Positions 21,381 to 32,115 of a DNA stretch of 64,000 nucleotides are shown here, piece after piece. The notes under the pieces are model-generated. The model saw nothing but the letters and a program-made list of their open reading frames with translations. It made no database searches and was not told where the DNA came from. Within the stretch, counting starts at the first letter, position 1; the number at the start of each line of letters is the position of its first letter. Made by a program: the position numbers and the translations under genes. The stretch comes from Akanthomyces muscarius (lineage: Eukaryota; Ascomycota; Sordariomycetes; Hypocreales; Cordycipitaceae), in assembly GCF_028009165.1 (NCBI RefSeq), contig NC_079245.1, forward strand, positions 62,001 through 126,000, read 5' to 3'.

Positions 21381-22367
21381 ATGGCTGTACACGGCAAATA
21401 CACTACAGAAAAGGTCACGTATCCCTCCCACGGGGAGGTCGTGGCTGGAGTCCTGTATAAGCCAAAGCATATTCAGAACCCTCCCGGATTGGTCATTATT
21501 GGACCTTACTCTTTCACCAAGGAGCAGGCTCCGACCCAATACGCCACTCGCCTCGCCGACGAAGGCTACGCAGCACTCATCTTCGATCCGCGAACCGTTG
21601 GTGAAAGTACTGGAGAGCCGCGGCGACAAGAAAACCCAGTTATGAAGAACGAGGATGCAGTTGCTGGTCTAGACTACCTCGTGGGACGAGGCGACGTCAA
21701 CAAGGATGCACTCTTCCTCGTTGGCGTCTGCCAGGGCGGACCCCAGTGCCTCGACATTGCATCTCGCGACAAGCGAGTGAAAGGAGTCGCTTCGGTCACG
21801 GGCTACTTTCGCGATCTCGAAACCGATATTTACATGATCTGCGCTGGATGTGTGAATGCTGAGCCGGGTGTCGACGTGGGTTCTCTTAAAATGCCCACGC
21901 CCGCGCAGGGCCAGGCTCTATATCAAGCACGCCTCGAACGTGCTAAAAAGGCCAAAGAACTGTACGAAAAGACGGGGCAGGTTGAGTACCAGCCTCTTGT
22001 CGACCCCAAAGCTGCTGACCCCGATGTTGGGTCCGTTGCCGGTTTGCCTGGCCCTGTGGTCTGGGCGTGGTACGGCCCTTGGACACTCAGCCGAGCCTTT
22101 GAGAATCGATACGCCGTGATGAGCGACCTGGATCACTTTGGCTACACCACGGTGCCCGGTGTTGCCAAGCTGCAGACACCGGCCTTGGTAATTCATGGCG
22201 ACAACTGTATGAATGCGCCGGCGGCGAAGCGACACTTTGATTCCATCCCGACGCAGAATAAGAAGCTGATCTGGGATAATGATGTGTCGCACTTCCAGCA
22301 CTATGATCAGCCGGACTGTGTGGATAGAAATGTGGGCGAAATTACTGCTTGGTTTGCTAGTGTTTAG
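21381..22367 (+). CDS. Alpha/beta hydrolase, dienelactone-hydrolase-like
   Basis: 328 residues, intronless. The nucleophile elbow is GVCQG (C117), a cysteine as in dienelactone hydrolases rather than the usual serine. The acid is in VIHGDNCMNAP and the histidine in DVSHFQHYD near the C-terminus. An oxyanion-type turn (GPYSFTKEQ) and FDPRTVGEST precede them. Such proteins hydrolyse esters or lactones, and some act as accessory enzymes in fungal secondary metabolism. No signal peptide is seen, so cytosolic. Substrate unknown. Confidence 0.82.
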   Translation: MAVHGKYTTEKVTYPSHGEVVAGVLYKPKHIQNPPGLVIIGPYSFTKEQAPTQYATRLADEGYAALIFDPRTVGESTGEPRRQENPVMKNEDAVAGLDYLVGRGDVNKDALFLVGVCQGGPQCLDIASRDKRVKGVASVTGYFRDLETDIYMICAGCVNAEPGVDVGSLKMPTPAQGQALYQARLERAKKAKELYEKTGQVEYQPLVDPKAADPDVGSVAGLPGPVVWAWYGPWTLSRAFENRYAVMSDLDHFGYTTVPGVAKLQTPALVIHGDNCMNAPAAKRHFDSIPTQNKKLIWDNDVSHFQHYDQPDCVDRNVGEITAWFASV

Positions 22368-23256
22368 TTAGCCTGCCCTATGAAGCTGGTCCAGGACAGC
22401 ATTATTGGGTATAGGCAGGTTGCTAGCCAAATGATGATAGAAAAACGTATCGTCCTGACAGGAAATGCGCGGGGTTGCACAGTCAAATGTGATGTATCAA
22501 GAATTTGACACAAGCCGGCGTGCAATATAGAAGAGTGAACTAACAAAAGAAAAAATTTAAACTGCGCGACTGCGCGGCCTTCCAGCGTCCCCTCTCTGCA
22601 GTCCTTGGTGAAGCTCTTGTGAAAGGTGTGTTTTCGGAGTCTAAAATTCTCTTACTAGAGGAGAGGAAGAAAAAGGATGATCAATCAGTACTACTACGTA
22701 TAGCGCGGCTGAAATGACTCATGCAGCCAGCGTGCCTCGAATCAGCCAGATTAATGGCGGAAATTGATCTGTGTGCCCCTGGGCATCGGTGATATAAGAG
22801 AGGGGTCTATGCCGAGAAGCCTACACAAAGGAGCCACGCAGAGTGTGCGCTTTTGCTTTTGAGTTTTTGTGATCCACAATTTTGCTCACCAAAAGTTCCT
22901 GCCAGGTCAATGAATTCAGCCGTGACGAGATTGGAGAAGGGTGCGGACCTACCCTCGCGCATAGGTAGTTACTGATTTCGCAAAATGATGGCTACCTAGT
23001 CAGCCACTGCAACTAAATTAGTGTCTATATCCATTGTATAACGTTAGTTACTCTGTAGGGAGCCAGGAGAGCCTCCGCATTCACGGGGTGCCCCGCAAAG
23101 AAGGGGTGGTGGGGTCAATTGGGTTTGGCTAATGAGAGCAGGTGTCTGGTTGCGTCAATGCGAGCTCCTCAGTTCATATAACGAACTTGAGGATCTCCAG
23201 CCAAAGCTCGAGCATAACAAGCACAAAAGGCAACTTGACGCTCCCATTGCGCAGCC
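22368..23256. other. Intergenic region
   Basis: About 890 bp with no supported gene. TATAAGAG occurs near 22794, too far from the next start to call a promoter. Confidence 0.4.
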
Positions 23257-24264
23257 ATGTCCGCACGCCCAACCGTGGCAATCGCCGGGGCGACCGGCAA
23301 TCTCGGCGCAAAAATAGCCGAGGGCTTTCTCGAGCAGCAATTTCGCGAGAGGTTCCTTGATGTCATTGTCCTTGCGCGTTCTCGGTCAAGCAAAGCCGAG
23401 CACCTCGTGACTCAGGGCGCGACACTTCGCTTATATACTGAGGATAACCTGAAAGAGGCACTAACCGGTGTCGACGTCCTGATCAACGCGTACGTCTGAG
23501 CCCAGTGCAGTGCGTACAGACCCGGACAGGGCCGCAGACTAACACATCGTGTTTATATCTTCTCCAGCGTCGGCCCTAGTGGTCACCACTTCAAAGAAGC
23601 GCTTCTGCGCAGTATCCCTGGCTCTGCCGTAAGGCTCTACTTTCCCTCTGAGTTCGGTGTCGATCACTACGTGCACGACTTCCCCCATGAGGAGTGGGAC
23701 GCCAAGAAAGCGCACTTTCGGCTAGCTACAGAGCTCATCCACGGCGTAAGCGTGTGTCGCGTCTACGCGGGCCTTTTCCTCGAAGATTCGATTGGGCCGT
23801 GGTTTGGTTTTGATACCAAGACCGGCAAGTACGAAGCAGTGGGGGACCCTGCACAGCGGACGTCGTATACGAGCATGCATGATGTCGGCAAGGCGCTCGC
23901 CGTGCTAGCGTCACGCACGGCAGACACGGTGCCGCCCGAGATGCACTTAAGCGGCGATAGCAAGTCTATGCTTGAGATTGCCGAGATCATGGAGGCGAAC
24001 GGGGCTGGCAGAGTCGAGGTGACGCACGTGCCGCTGGAGAGCTATAAGGCCGGCGTCCTCGCGAGGCCGTCGCCCACGCCAGAACGCTATTTGCGCTTTC
24101 TAATGGGCGAGGGCAAAATCGACCATTCTGCCGAGCCGATGGGCGATCAGAATTACCTTCTGCAGGTGGTAGAGACAGAATTGACGTGGAGGTCTGTCTC
24201 CCAGTTGGCAAAGGAGACAAAGGGACGGCCGTGGGCTGACACTGAGTGGCAGCTAGTCGATTAA
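23257..24264 (+). CDS. NmrA-like / isoflavone-reductase-like NAD(P)-binding protein
   Basis: Two exons, 23257-23489 and 23568-24264 (78 bp intron, GTACGT to CCAG, phase 2), encode 309 residues. The N-terminus has the Rossmann nucleotide loop GATGNLG (about residues 11-17). The sequence LINAVGPSGHH runs across the splice, followed by LYFPSEFGVDHYVHDFPH, typical of the atypical SDR NmrA/isoflavone-reductase group. Members either reduce phenolic or polyketide substrates or sense redox state. Which applies cannot be told from the sequence. Confidence 0.85.
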
Positions 24265-25199
24265 CACCGTTAAGTGCCTCATTACATGCTCTTAACTGTC
24301 GAGGAGAAACCAGCAGATCACAGGGTCCAATAGAAAAACAACATAAGGCCACGAGATAAAGTTTTACCAATTTACTTAATAAAATGTTTTCGAAGTATAC
24401 CGTAGTACTCGCCAGCTCGTCTACGCCATAATACTTTAAAGCACCTACGACCCGTAGTAGTGGTGGGGGCGTAGTACGAGTAGCCTTAACCAGTTTGTTC
24501 CAGATGAATGGCTTGAAAATTACCAGTACAAAGAGGGCTGAGCAGAGAGCAGCCAATAGGAGCTACGGCTATTACCAGCCAGATCCGCTACTGATACTCA
24601 CAATAATATTAGTGGCCGAGGTAAACGAGGCTGCTCTCATAGCTACTCCAGCTGTTCAGTAAGTAACTAGTGGTCGCTTCCATTCACGAAATCCTTCGGC
24701 GAATTTTTATTTCTTCTGATTCGCCAGAGCCTCGTAAGGTCGAAGCATGTGACCAGTCCTATCAAGTTAGACCGATGGCATCGCGTCCCCCTCCGCCGTA
24801 GGTCGTCGTCAGTAGTCTGCATGTGTACTCGTACATACATATTGACACAGAGCGAGTTGACCCGTGGGCAATATTCTTTTACCTAAGCACCACCATCCGA
24901 GACTACGAAAAAGGAAACAAAGAAGCAACCAAAAGTGCTCGATAAATATATGATTGACTGGGCTCCGGTCAAGGTCTTTCCCGTCCACCTTCGAACTCTC
25001 GGGAGCCATAGGGCACTTATAGTTCAAACCAACACCTTTGGCTCCGATACGCGCAGCAGGAGCTGGCCCGACACACCCGCCAATGAATTGCCTCATCTCC
25101 CGGCCAACGTCATATCTGGCGGGGAAAAGGGCCTCAAGGTACCGCCCGCCGTCAAGGCGCGGAGACGTGGCCATGCCAATGCCAATGCCAAAATACGCC
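24265..25199. other. Intergenic region
   Basis: About 930 bp. Minus-strand frames run back from the NmrA-like gene but have no recognisable domain. It may contain relic DNA that I cannot identify. Confidence 0.35.
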
Positions 25200-26481
25200 A
25201 GGAAGCCAAGATCAGACGTTTTACGTCATGCAACGGCGAGGTCGGCGCGCTGCACGCGGCTCGGTTACCAAGTAACGCACCCTGCGAGGATGAGTGGGAT
25301 GCACGCACGGCAGAAGGGCTTGTCTATGCCGACATCTACGACGGGCATGGATGAGCAGTATAGTTTCCTCCCACTACATTGTGACATGCCAGCCCACGGC
25401 CAAAAGAAATTTGCCAAGTTGACCAAAGTGTTCTTTCTGCGAAACAGACAGGCTCGGCCACGGCCAAAACTCTCTAGACTAGCCTTATTCCGGTTGTCTC
25501 TCAAGAGATTCATTGTGCGGGCAGAAACTCCCCGATGAACAACATAGACTGTGCGGTGAAGTGGGCATTTATCAAGCTCGATAATACTATCCTCGATGCT
25601 GGCCAAGCTGCGCTTCTCGACGCCGATCCGTGCGATGCCACCGCAATGTCAGTTCTCGCACCGGCCATTGCTGGGTCTTGTGTGGTGTTGTCCATCTTTG
25701 ATCCGGAGACCAAAACCTTGCGCGTGGCGAGCGTCGGCGACTCTCGGGCCGTCCTAGCTTCTCACAACAGAGACATGGCCACAGGAGAAAGAAACAGTAA
25801 CAGCAGTGCATACGAACCAGGGGCGCTCTCCGAGGATCAAAATGCCGAGAACAAGGACGAAGTGTCCCGCATCAAGGCGGCTCATCCCGGCGAGCGGGGC
25901 GAGGAGCTCTTCAACTGAGGCCGGTTCCTCGGTATCATGGTGACTCGTGCCTTCGGCGACTACCGCTGGAAATGGGGAAATGAGCTGGTCGAGAGGGTTG
26001 ACCTCGAATTGCTCGGCCCCCATGCCAAACCTGGTATCCGGAGGCCACCGTAGGGCCAGTGGTGACGTGCACTACAGTTTCGGCACGCGACTTTGTGCTT
26101 ATGCCTTCTGATGGGTTTGGGAACCATGCAGCGACTGAACATGTTGTATACTTGATAGCCGAATGGCTTAAGAGCAGGAAGCAGCAAGGCCGCTTTGCGA
26201 GCTACGGCCAAGGAGCTGTAAAGAATACCACGCCGGAGGAAGCGAGCGCCGAGCTCGATCTTGACTTTGATGATGATGGATTTGCAGCGTGGAGAACTGT
26301 GCCCCAGAATTTCGTTATCGAGGACGTGGATAATGCCGCTGTGCATCTACTCAAGAATGCACTCGGCGGCAATAGACGAAACTTGTTTGTGGCAAGCACT
26401 ATGATGGGCCAGCCTCTTTCCCGCAGCATCCGCGATGACATGGCTATCCAGATTCTTTTCTTTCAACAAGATTTTTTTTAG
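25200..26481 (+). pseudogene. Broken PP2C-type protein phosphatase
   Basis: PP2C motifs appear in order but in several frames. They are LPSNAPCEDEWDARTAEG and DIYDGHG (metal motif) ending at a TGA near 25352; ASVGDSRAVL and LSEDQNAENKDEVSRIKAAHPGE in a frame closed by TGA at 25916; FLGIMVTRAFGD with YRWKW after that stop; and VLMPSDGFGNHAATEHVV after another shift near 26050, running to 26481. The order and spacing resemble pyruvate dehydrogenase phosphatase-like (PTC5-type) PP2C. Introns alone do not remove all the stops, since the break after LFN falls inside a conserved stretch without splice sites. The start is not found. Confidence 0.78.
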
Positions 26482-26849
26482 AATGTTTCCTGTGTCTCAG
26501 GATATAGTCTTATCATTGGACACTATCACGCTTAGCGTTGTTTTTAATATTTCTGTTGCGAGCAGGGACTGTGAGGCCTACTTCCAACCTCATGTGGTAG
26601 CTACCTAGCAGGACCAAGATAGCCTCTTCTTTCCTCCTTCGTAGTCAGCTAGTCAATCCTTCAAAATGGGTATTAAGCCTATCAGCCACCCGGTTCATCT
26701 ACCACCTTGTGGCCGGCAATTTTATTTGTAGACTGAAGGTTATTTACGTTATAGTAATTTCATGGGGTAGATATTTAGTTTGATGAAAGGATGTAGTATT
26801 AAAATTAAGATATGGAACTAATGAACCGTAAATATAAGGCTTGTCTCAA
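26482..26849. other. Intergenic region
   Basis: 3' ends of two converging genes. AT-richer than the surroundings. Nothing specific. Confidence 0.4.
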
Positions 26850-28288
26850 TTAGGCCATAATGAAAATGCCGAAGACGGCCGCAAAGACGCTAAAGCTGAT
26901 CTTCTCGCCGCCAGCAACAACTGGGATCGTAGTGGGGGTAACAGGCTTGCCGTATGTAGTGGTGTCCTTGTTCTGACCATTGTTGTTCTGGCCCTTGTTG
27001 TTCTGGTCCTTGTTCTGACCATTGTTGTTCTGGCCGTTGTCGTTCTGGCCCTTGTTCTGGCCGTTGTCGTTCTGGCCCTTGTTGTTCTGGCCCTTGTCGT
27101 TCTGGCCCTTGTTGTTCTGGCCGTTGTTGTTCTGGTCCTTGTTGTTCTGGTCCTTGTTGTTCTGGTCCTTGTTGTTCTGGTCCTTGTTCTGAGTAGGCTT
27201 GGGGCCGGGAGCAGGCATGGGGCCGGTAGGGTTGGGGCGGACCTTGCAGTCGTCACCGTTGCAAGTAATCTCCTTCTTGCAGCTGGCATCACCAGGCTTG
27301 CAGGACTGCCAGCCGCACTTGTCGCCCTTGCATACCATGTTCTTGTCGCACTCCTTGCCGTAGCACTGTTCGACAACGCAGTTGCCGTTGTAGCAGACAA
27401 CCTTCTTGTCGCACTCAGCACCCTTGCATTGCGAGTACTTGCAGTCCTTGCCCTTGCAAATCACGAGTTTGTGCCAGTCGTTGGTGTTGCACTCTTCAGC
27501 GTGGCACTTGCCGTCGACGCAGATGACGCGCTGGTGCTTGCAGTGCTTGCCCTCGCAGGCGTACTCGGGCGCGCAGTGGTTGTTGTGGCACTCAATCTTC
27601 TTCGCGTGCCACTTGGGCTGCGGGCACACAGCTACGGTCTCGACCACAACCTTGTGTGTCTTGGAACCGACGGGGCAGTTGGTCACGCTAGGCGGGCACG
27701 ACGTGATTGTGCTGACATAGGTGCTGGTGACGGTCTTGGAGCTGGCTTTGCTGGTGGTGCCGCCGCTGCCACCGTTGCTGCTGCTGCTGCTGCTCCCGCC
27801 CTCGCGCATGTATGCGGTCATGGCAGAGCCCGCGGGCACGACGTCGGCGCGCTTCATTTTAGATAGCATGCCGCCACAGTGCTCCTCGGGCATGCCAGGG
27901 CATGGAAGATTGCACTTGCTCTTGTCATCCTTCTTAGATGCTGAAGAGTCGACGGTATCCGCGCAAAAGCAGTCCCTTTCGTTACTGTTAGCTACGTTGT
28001 ATAGAAGTGTGGAGTGGACGCTCATGCTACTTACTTGCCAACAACACCCATGATCTGAGATGGGCAGCTCGCAGCGCAGAGGTCAAGGGTCATCTTGTCA
28101 TCTGAAGCCATCTTCTTGAAGCCTGGGAACGTTCCGGTCAGACAGCCAAGGAATTTAAACTCGCCAACGGTGTTGGGGAAAGCCTTGTTGTCAGGTGCGC
28201 CGGTTGGCACCGGCATGGGCATCGACGAGTTGGTGAACTGCGCCATAGCGCTGCCGGCACCGAGGATGAAAGCGAGTGAAGAACGCAT
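26850..28288 (-). CDS. WSC-domain cell-wall protein with Asn/Gln pentapeptide repeat, likely GPI-anchored
   Basis: Exons 28035-28288 and 26850-27984 (50 bp intron) give 462 residues. The order is: signal peptide; a WSC domain (FKFLGCLTGTFPGF to PEEHCGG) that crosses the intron; a Ser/Gly linker; a Cys-rich block of about 160 residues with repeated CxxxxC pairs and many Lys; then about 16 units of an NNKGQ/NNKDQ-type pentapeptide; and a hydrophobic tail (ISFSVFAAVFGIFIMA) typical of a GPI signal. WSC domains bind glycans and occur in wall sensors and adhesins. There is no cytoplasmic tail, so a wall-attached adhesin or structural protein is likelier than a sensor. Because of the codon pattern in the repeat, the other strand is also open here; those frames are shadows. 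Confidence 0.85.
26973..27190 (-). repeat. Coding 15-bp tandem repeat (pentapeptide NNKxQ)
   Basis: About 15 imperfect units built on GTTGTTCTGG(T/C)CCTT on the plus strand, encoding Asn-Asn-Lys-Gly/Asp-Gln on the minus strand. Several adjacent units are identical, so copy number may vary between strains. Confidence 0.85.
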
Positions 28289-30169
28289 GGTGAAAAGATA
28301 GCTCGGAAACGAGAGTAACGAATGTATAAAAGAGTGACTAGGTCTTATGAGAGGACCGGAATTGTGAACGAGAGGCTGATGAGCAAGAAAATTCTAGATG
28401 CCAGAAAGCGGACAAGACCAGCGCTTTATACAAGATGCGAGCACTGATGTGGCTCGACTAGGCACTGTGCCCGGAGAAACCATGCCTCGCTGCCGGAGAC
28501 TCATCCGGCTTGAAAATTATGCTACCATACCATCTGCGAATATTCATTCCGTACGTGGCTATTGTTGTCTACAGCCGAAAAGAGGAATTGGGAGAGACTT
28601 CATGCAGTCAACGCGCGCGGCGAGCCGTCCCCACATGCCGGTTGCAGTGCATGGCTAAATACGCGATTTCGGTGTGTCGCTGCCTGACATACCAGAGTCA
28701 AGGCCTATCGGGAACACGATTTGTTTTCATTCAATCGGGCGACTCGGCCATGTCGGCATTAGATCTGTCGATGAAGAAGTCGCTTGACAACCTTACTCGT
28801 TCCCTTTCAACTGACCTGGTGGCCAGTCCCGTGCTTGTCCAGATCTCAAGAAGTGTCAAAGAATATCCCTTCATAGTACCGTAATGGGCTACCGAAGAAA
28901 AGGATATTATGTCTTAGCAGCTTTGTTTGTTGGTGTCTTTCGTCTCATCATGACAATCCAGCCCATGTTAGGCCTCTGGCACGCGGCCGACGATCCGTAT
29001 TCAACTTTATTGCACGGTCAACGCTTCTCTAGATGTATGCATCCTGTGGTGCTAGGGGGACACGCGCCTTTTTCGTCGACAGTGGAGATTGAAAACGTTT
29101 CAAGCATAGGCAAATATTGCGTCCGCAAACGCGCTAGGAACGCGGAGGGCTCAAACATTCCATTGCGCGCCAGTAGGCGTAACTAGCCTCCACATGTGTC
29201 TACAATGCAGAAGCGTCAATCTGCTGCACACGTTAAGAATCCGAACAAGGCTATCGTTCTGGTTGGGAAAGCTGGCCGTCGAAACTATGAGTCGCGCAGA
29301 TACGCCGCCGCACAAAGAGAGCATGCTCGAAACTTTTTTTGGTCGGTACCTTTTCTGGTCGGTCGGTGACAGCCTAAAATGCTTGTAGTGGATTTTGAAC
29401 TTGCATGTGGGAGGCAATTGCCTCCTAATTTCGGGTGCAGCTAAGAGTAGTACCCTGTAGTAAACTCAGTTCAGGTAATTTCAGCCTGTTTTGTGCTCCT
29501 ACGAGTGAAAATAAATTCATCTTTGGACTGTAGCTACTGTCCAAGAAATACCTGGTTTTTGCTAGTCATCGGAACGAAAGGTCGTAAATACTGCATTCGG
29601 TCAACAGAGTAACGAGTGTTGAGATCGTAGACTGAGTTACAACAGGTGTTCCGCAAATATGTCTAGGTTCAATGTGTAATTTCAACCCACAGCATAGAAT
29701 TTTGAATCGAGCCGGATTCGTTTAGACCCTCCAGGATTTCTATCGGGCGGTCTCGTGGGAGTCTGGCATGAAGAAAGAAACGTGCTTCGAAGAACAGTTC
29801 ATGTGCCCAACCCATTTCCAGCATGCAGCACATCGCCACATTCGGGTTTCGGAGCAATTGTCAATGTGTCAGCCGCCTCAGCAACCAAGCTAGTCGTGGC
29901 TGTCGCACTAGATTGTGGCGGGCCACTAATAAACTAACTAACTAAACCAAGCACGGAAGCACCGGAACGGGTACAAATCGGCTAGGCTAATGACGGCACG
30001 AGATGTGGGCTGTCACAAGAGCAAAGCGCGGGCGAATTTCCTTGACGTGGCTGGTGGTGATGCCCTCTTCCATCTATGCCGTCATATCTCAGCCGTGATA
30101 AACATCATCCCATGCGAAGGTGTTTTGCAAGTTCTTGACAGCGGGTGAGCTTGTGCGTCATTTTACGGC
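28289..30169. other. Long intergenic region, no supported gene
   Basis: About 1.9 kb between divergent genes (WSC protein and MFS transporter). Open frames of up to about 124 codons are present, but none has a recognisable domain, signal peptide or splice structure. Confidence 0.4.
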
Positions 30170-31908
30170 ATGTCGCTACCTGCTACGGGCGATGCGGCCA
30201 GCTGGCCACCGGGCACCGTCAGATTTGAAGAGGGTGAGTTCCGTATGCAAACTGAGCCTGAAGCATGTATTAACTGTACAGATGACTGCAAAAAATTAAT
30301 CCTTCATCCCACCCCGACGTCGGATCCCAACGATCCCTTGAACTGGTCTACCTCACGCAAGGCAGTGAATTTTTCGCTCGTGTGCCTGTACACCTTGCTC
30401 ACTTTTGCTCAGCTCGACGTCGGTTTCACCGCGTGGGACCAGTACACTGATGAGTTAGGCTTCAGCGAGGACACGCTCAATGGCTCAGCAGCAGCCAACT
30501 ATCTCGGACTTGCGCTGGGCTGTATCGCCTTCATTCCCCTTGTCCACAAAATTGGTCGGCGCCCGGTCTACCTATTTAGCGCAGTCCTCCAGTTTGTCTC
30601 ATGCATCTGGTCTGCACGTACAAACACTGTGGGAGACTTGTACGGTAGCAATGTCATATCCGGAATCGGTGGTGCTATCAGCGAAACAATTGTTCAGATC
30701 ACCATTGCTGATTTATTCTTCATTCACCATCATGCGACTGTCAATGGTCTGGCGCTGTTGGCGACCTTTACGGGCGCCTATCTAGGACCGGTAGCCTCCG
30801 GCTATGTCGTAGAGAATCAAGGGTGGCGGTGGGTATGGTGGTGGTGCAGCATTTTATTCGGCATAAATGGGTTACTGGTTCTTTTTCTATTCGAAGAAAC
30901 CAAGTACGTACACGTCGAATGGCTTCCAGGGGCGACCACAGAAAGCCTAGTCGCGAATACGCTAGAATCCGAAAGAGATGCGCCTGAGGCTCAGCTCACA
31001 GGGCATACGGTGCATACCAAGATTGATGCATCGATTCCGATCAAGCCTCTTCGAGCACGATTCGCATTTTTGACAATAACCAAGGGGTCGATCTTGCATG
31101 ACATATACGAGCCGATCATCATTCTTATCACCTTTCCAGCAATAACATACACTGCAATCGCTTACGGGGTGCTGCTCGCCTGGTTTGCCGTTCTCATCTC
31201 CGTTCAAGCGACGTACATGTTTGACGCGCCCTATAACTTTTCGGCTATTGGTATTGGGTTGATGAATATTGCACCTTTTGTCGCATCAATTCCAGGTGTG
31301 TGGATCGGAGGCTATCTCAACGACAAATTGATCGTATGGCTTGCCCACCGCAATCATGGAATATATGAGCCAGAAATGCGACTGTGGATGATTCTACCGC
31401 TTGCTATTATTGCACCCGCCGGCATTCTCATGTTCGGGCTGGGACTCAACTATGTAAGGACTCCTCCCTTTGCTGCTTTTTCCGTCGCTGACTTAGTTAG
31501 GGTGCTCCCTGGCCACTCCTTGCCGTAGGCTTCGGTATGTACGGATTCTGTCTCACAACGGGTGGCATTGTGTCTTTGGCATATGCCATGGACTGTTATC
31601 ACGATGTAAGCTGCTTGTGCCAGTTGTAGCATTATAGTAGTTGTTGACTTTTGCAGGTAATCGGAAATGCGCTCGTTGGCGTCACCATTATTCGAAACTT
31701 GCTTACCGTCGGCATCTTGTTTGCGCTGACCGCTTGGCTTGATGGCATGGGCATTCAAGACACGCACATCCTCATATCTGTACTGACTGTGATTGTTCTT
31801 GTCGGGCCACTTGGTCTCATTATTTGGGGCAAAAAAGCCAGAGTAAAAACGGCCGCGTCATATAAGCGCATGGCGATGCGGCAGCCAACCCGGCGAAACA
31901 AGCACTAG
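30170..31908 (+). CDS. MFS transporter, drug:H+ antiporter type
   Basis: Exons 30170-31453, 31501-31605 and 31657-31908 (introns of 47 and 51 bp, all phase 0) give 546 residues. The cytosolic N-terminus ends DPNDPLNWSTSRK, the usual lead-in of fungal 12-helix DHA1 transporters. GRRPVYLFSA is the MFS loop 2-3 motif. About six helices are followed by a long cytosolic loop and six more. It probably exports or imports small organic molecules at the plasma membrane; substrate unknown. Confidence 0.88.
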
Positions 31909-32115
31909 AATGGCAATTGCTAGTGCTGCTAATTTCCTTTTCTTTTTTAACAAAAAATACGCTTCAAATTGCATGACGGAATATAATTGCAATAGATACA
32001 CTCAAGGAACTCTCAATACACGTTAGGCGACTGACAAAATTACACAGTCATCTTAATACCAACACCCACAATGCCGGGTAAAGGGGAGTGCTTCCCAATC
32101 TTCTCCAGCCAACAA

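Noticed and set aside
26841..27866. 341-codon plus-strand frame rich in Val/Leu, looking like a membrane protein
   Set aside because: It is the antisense of the Asn/Gln/Lys repeat of the WSC protein; hydrophobicity comes from the complementary codons.
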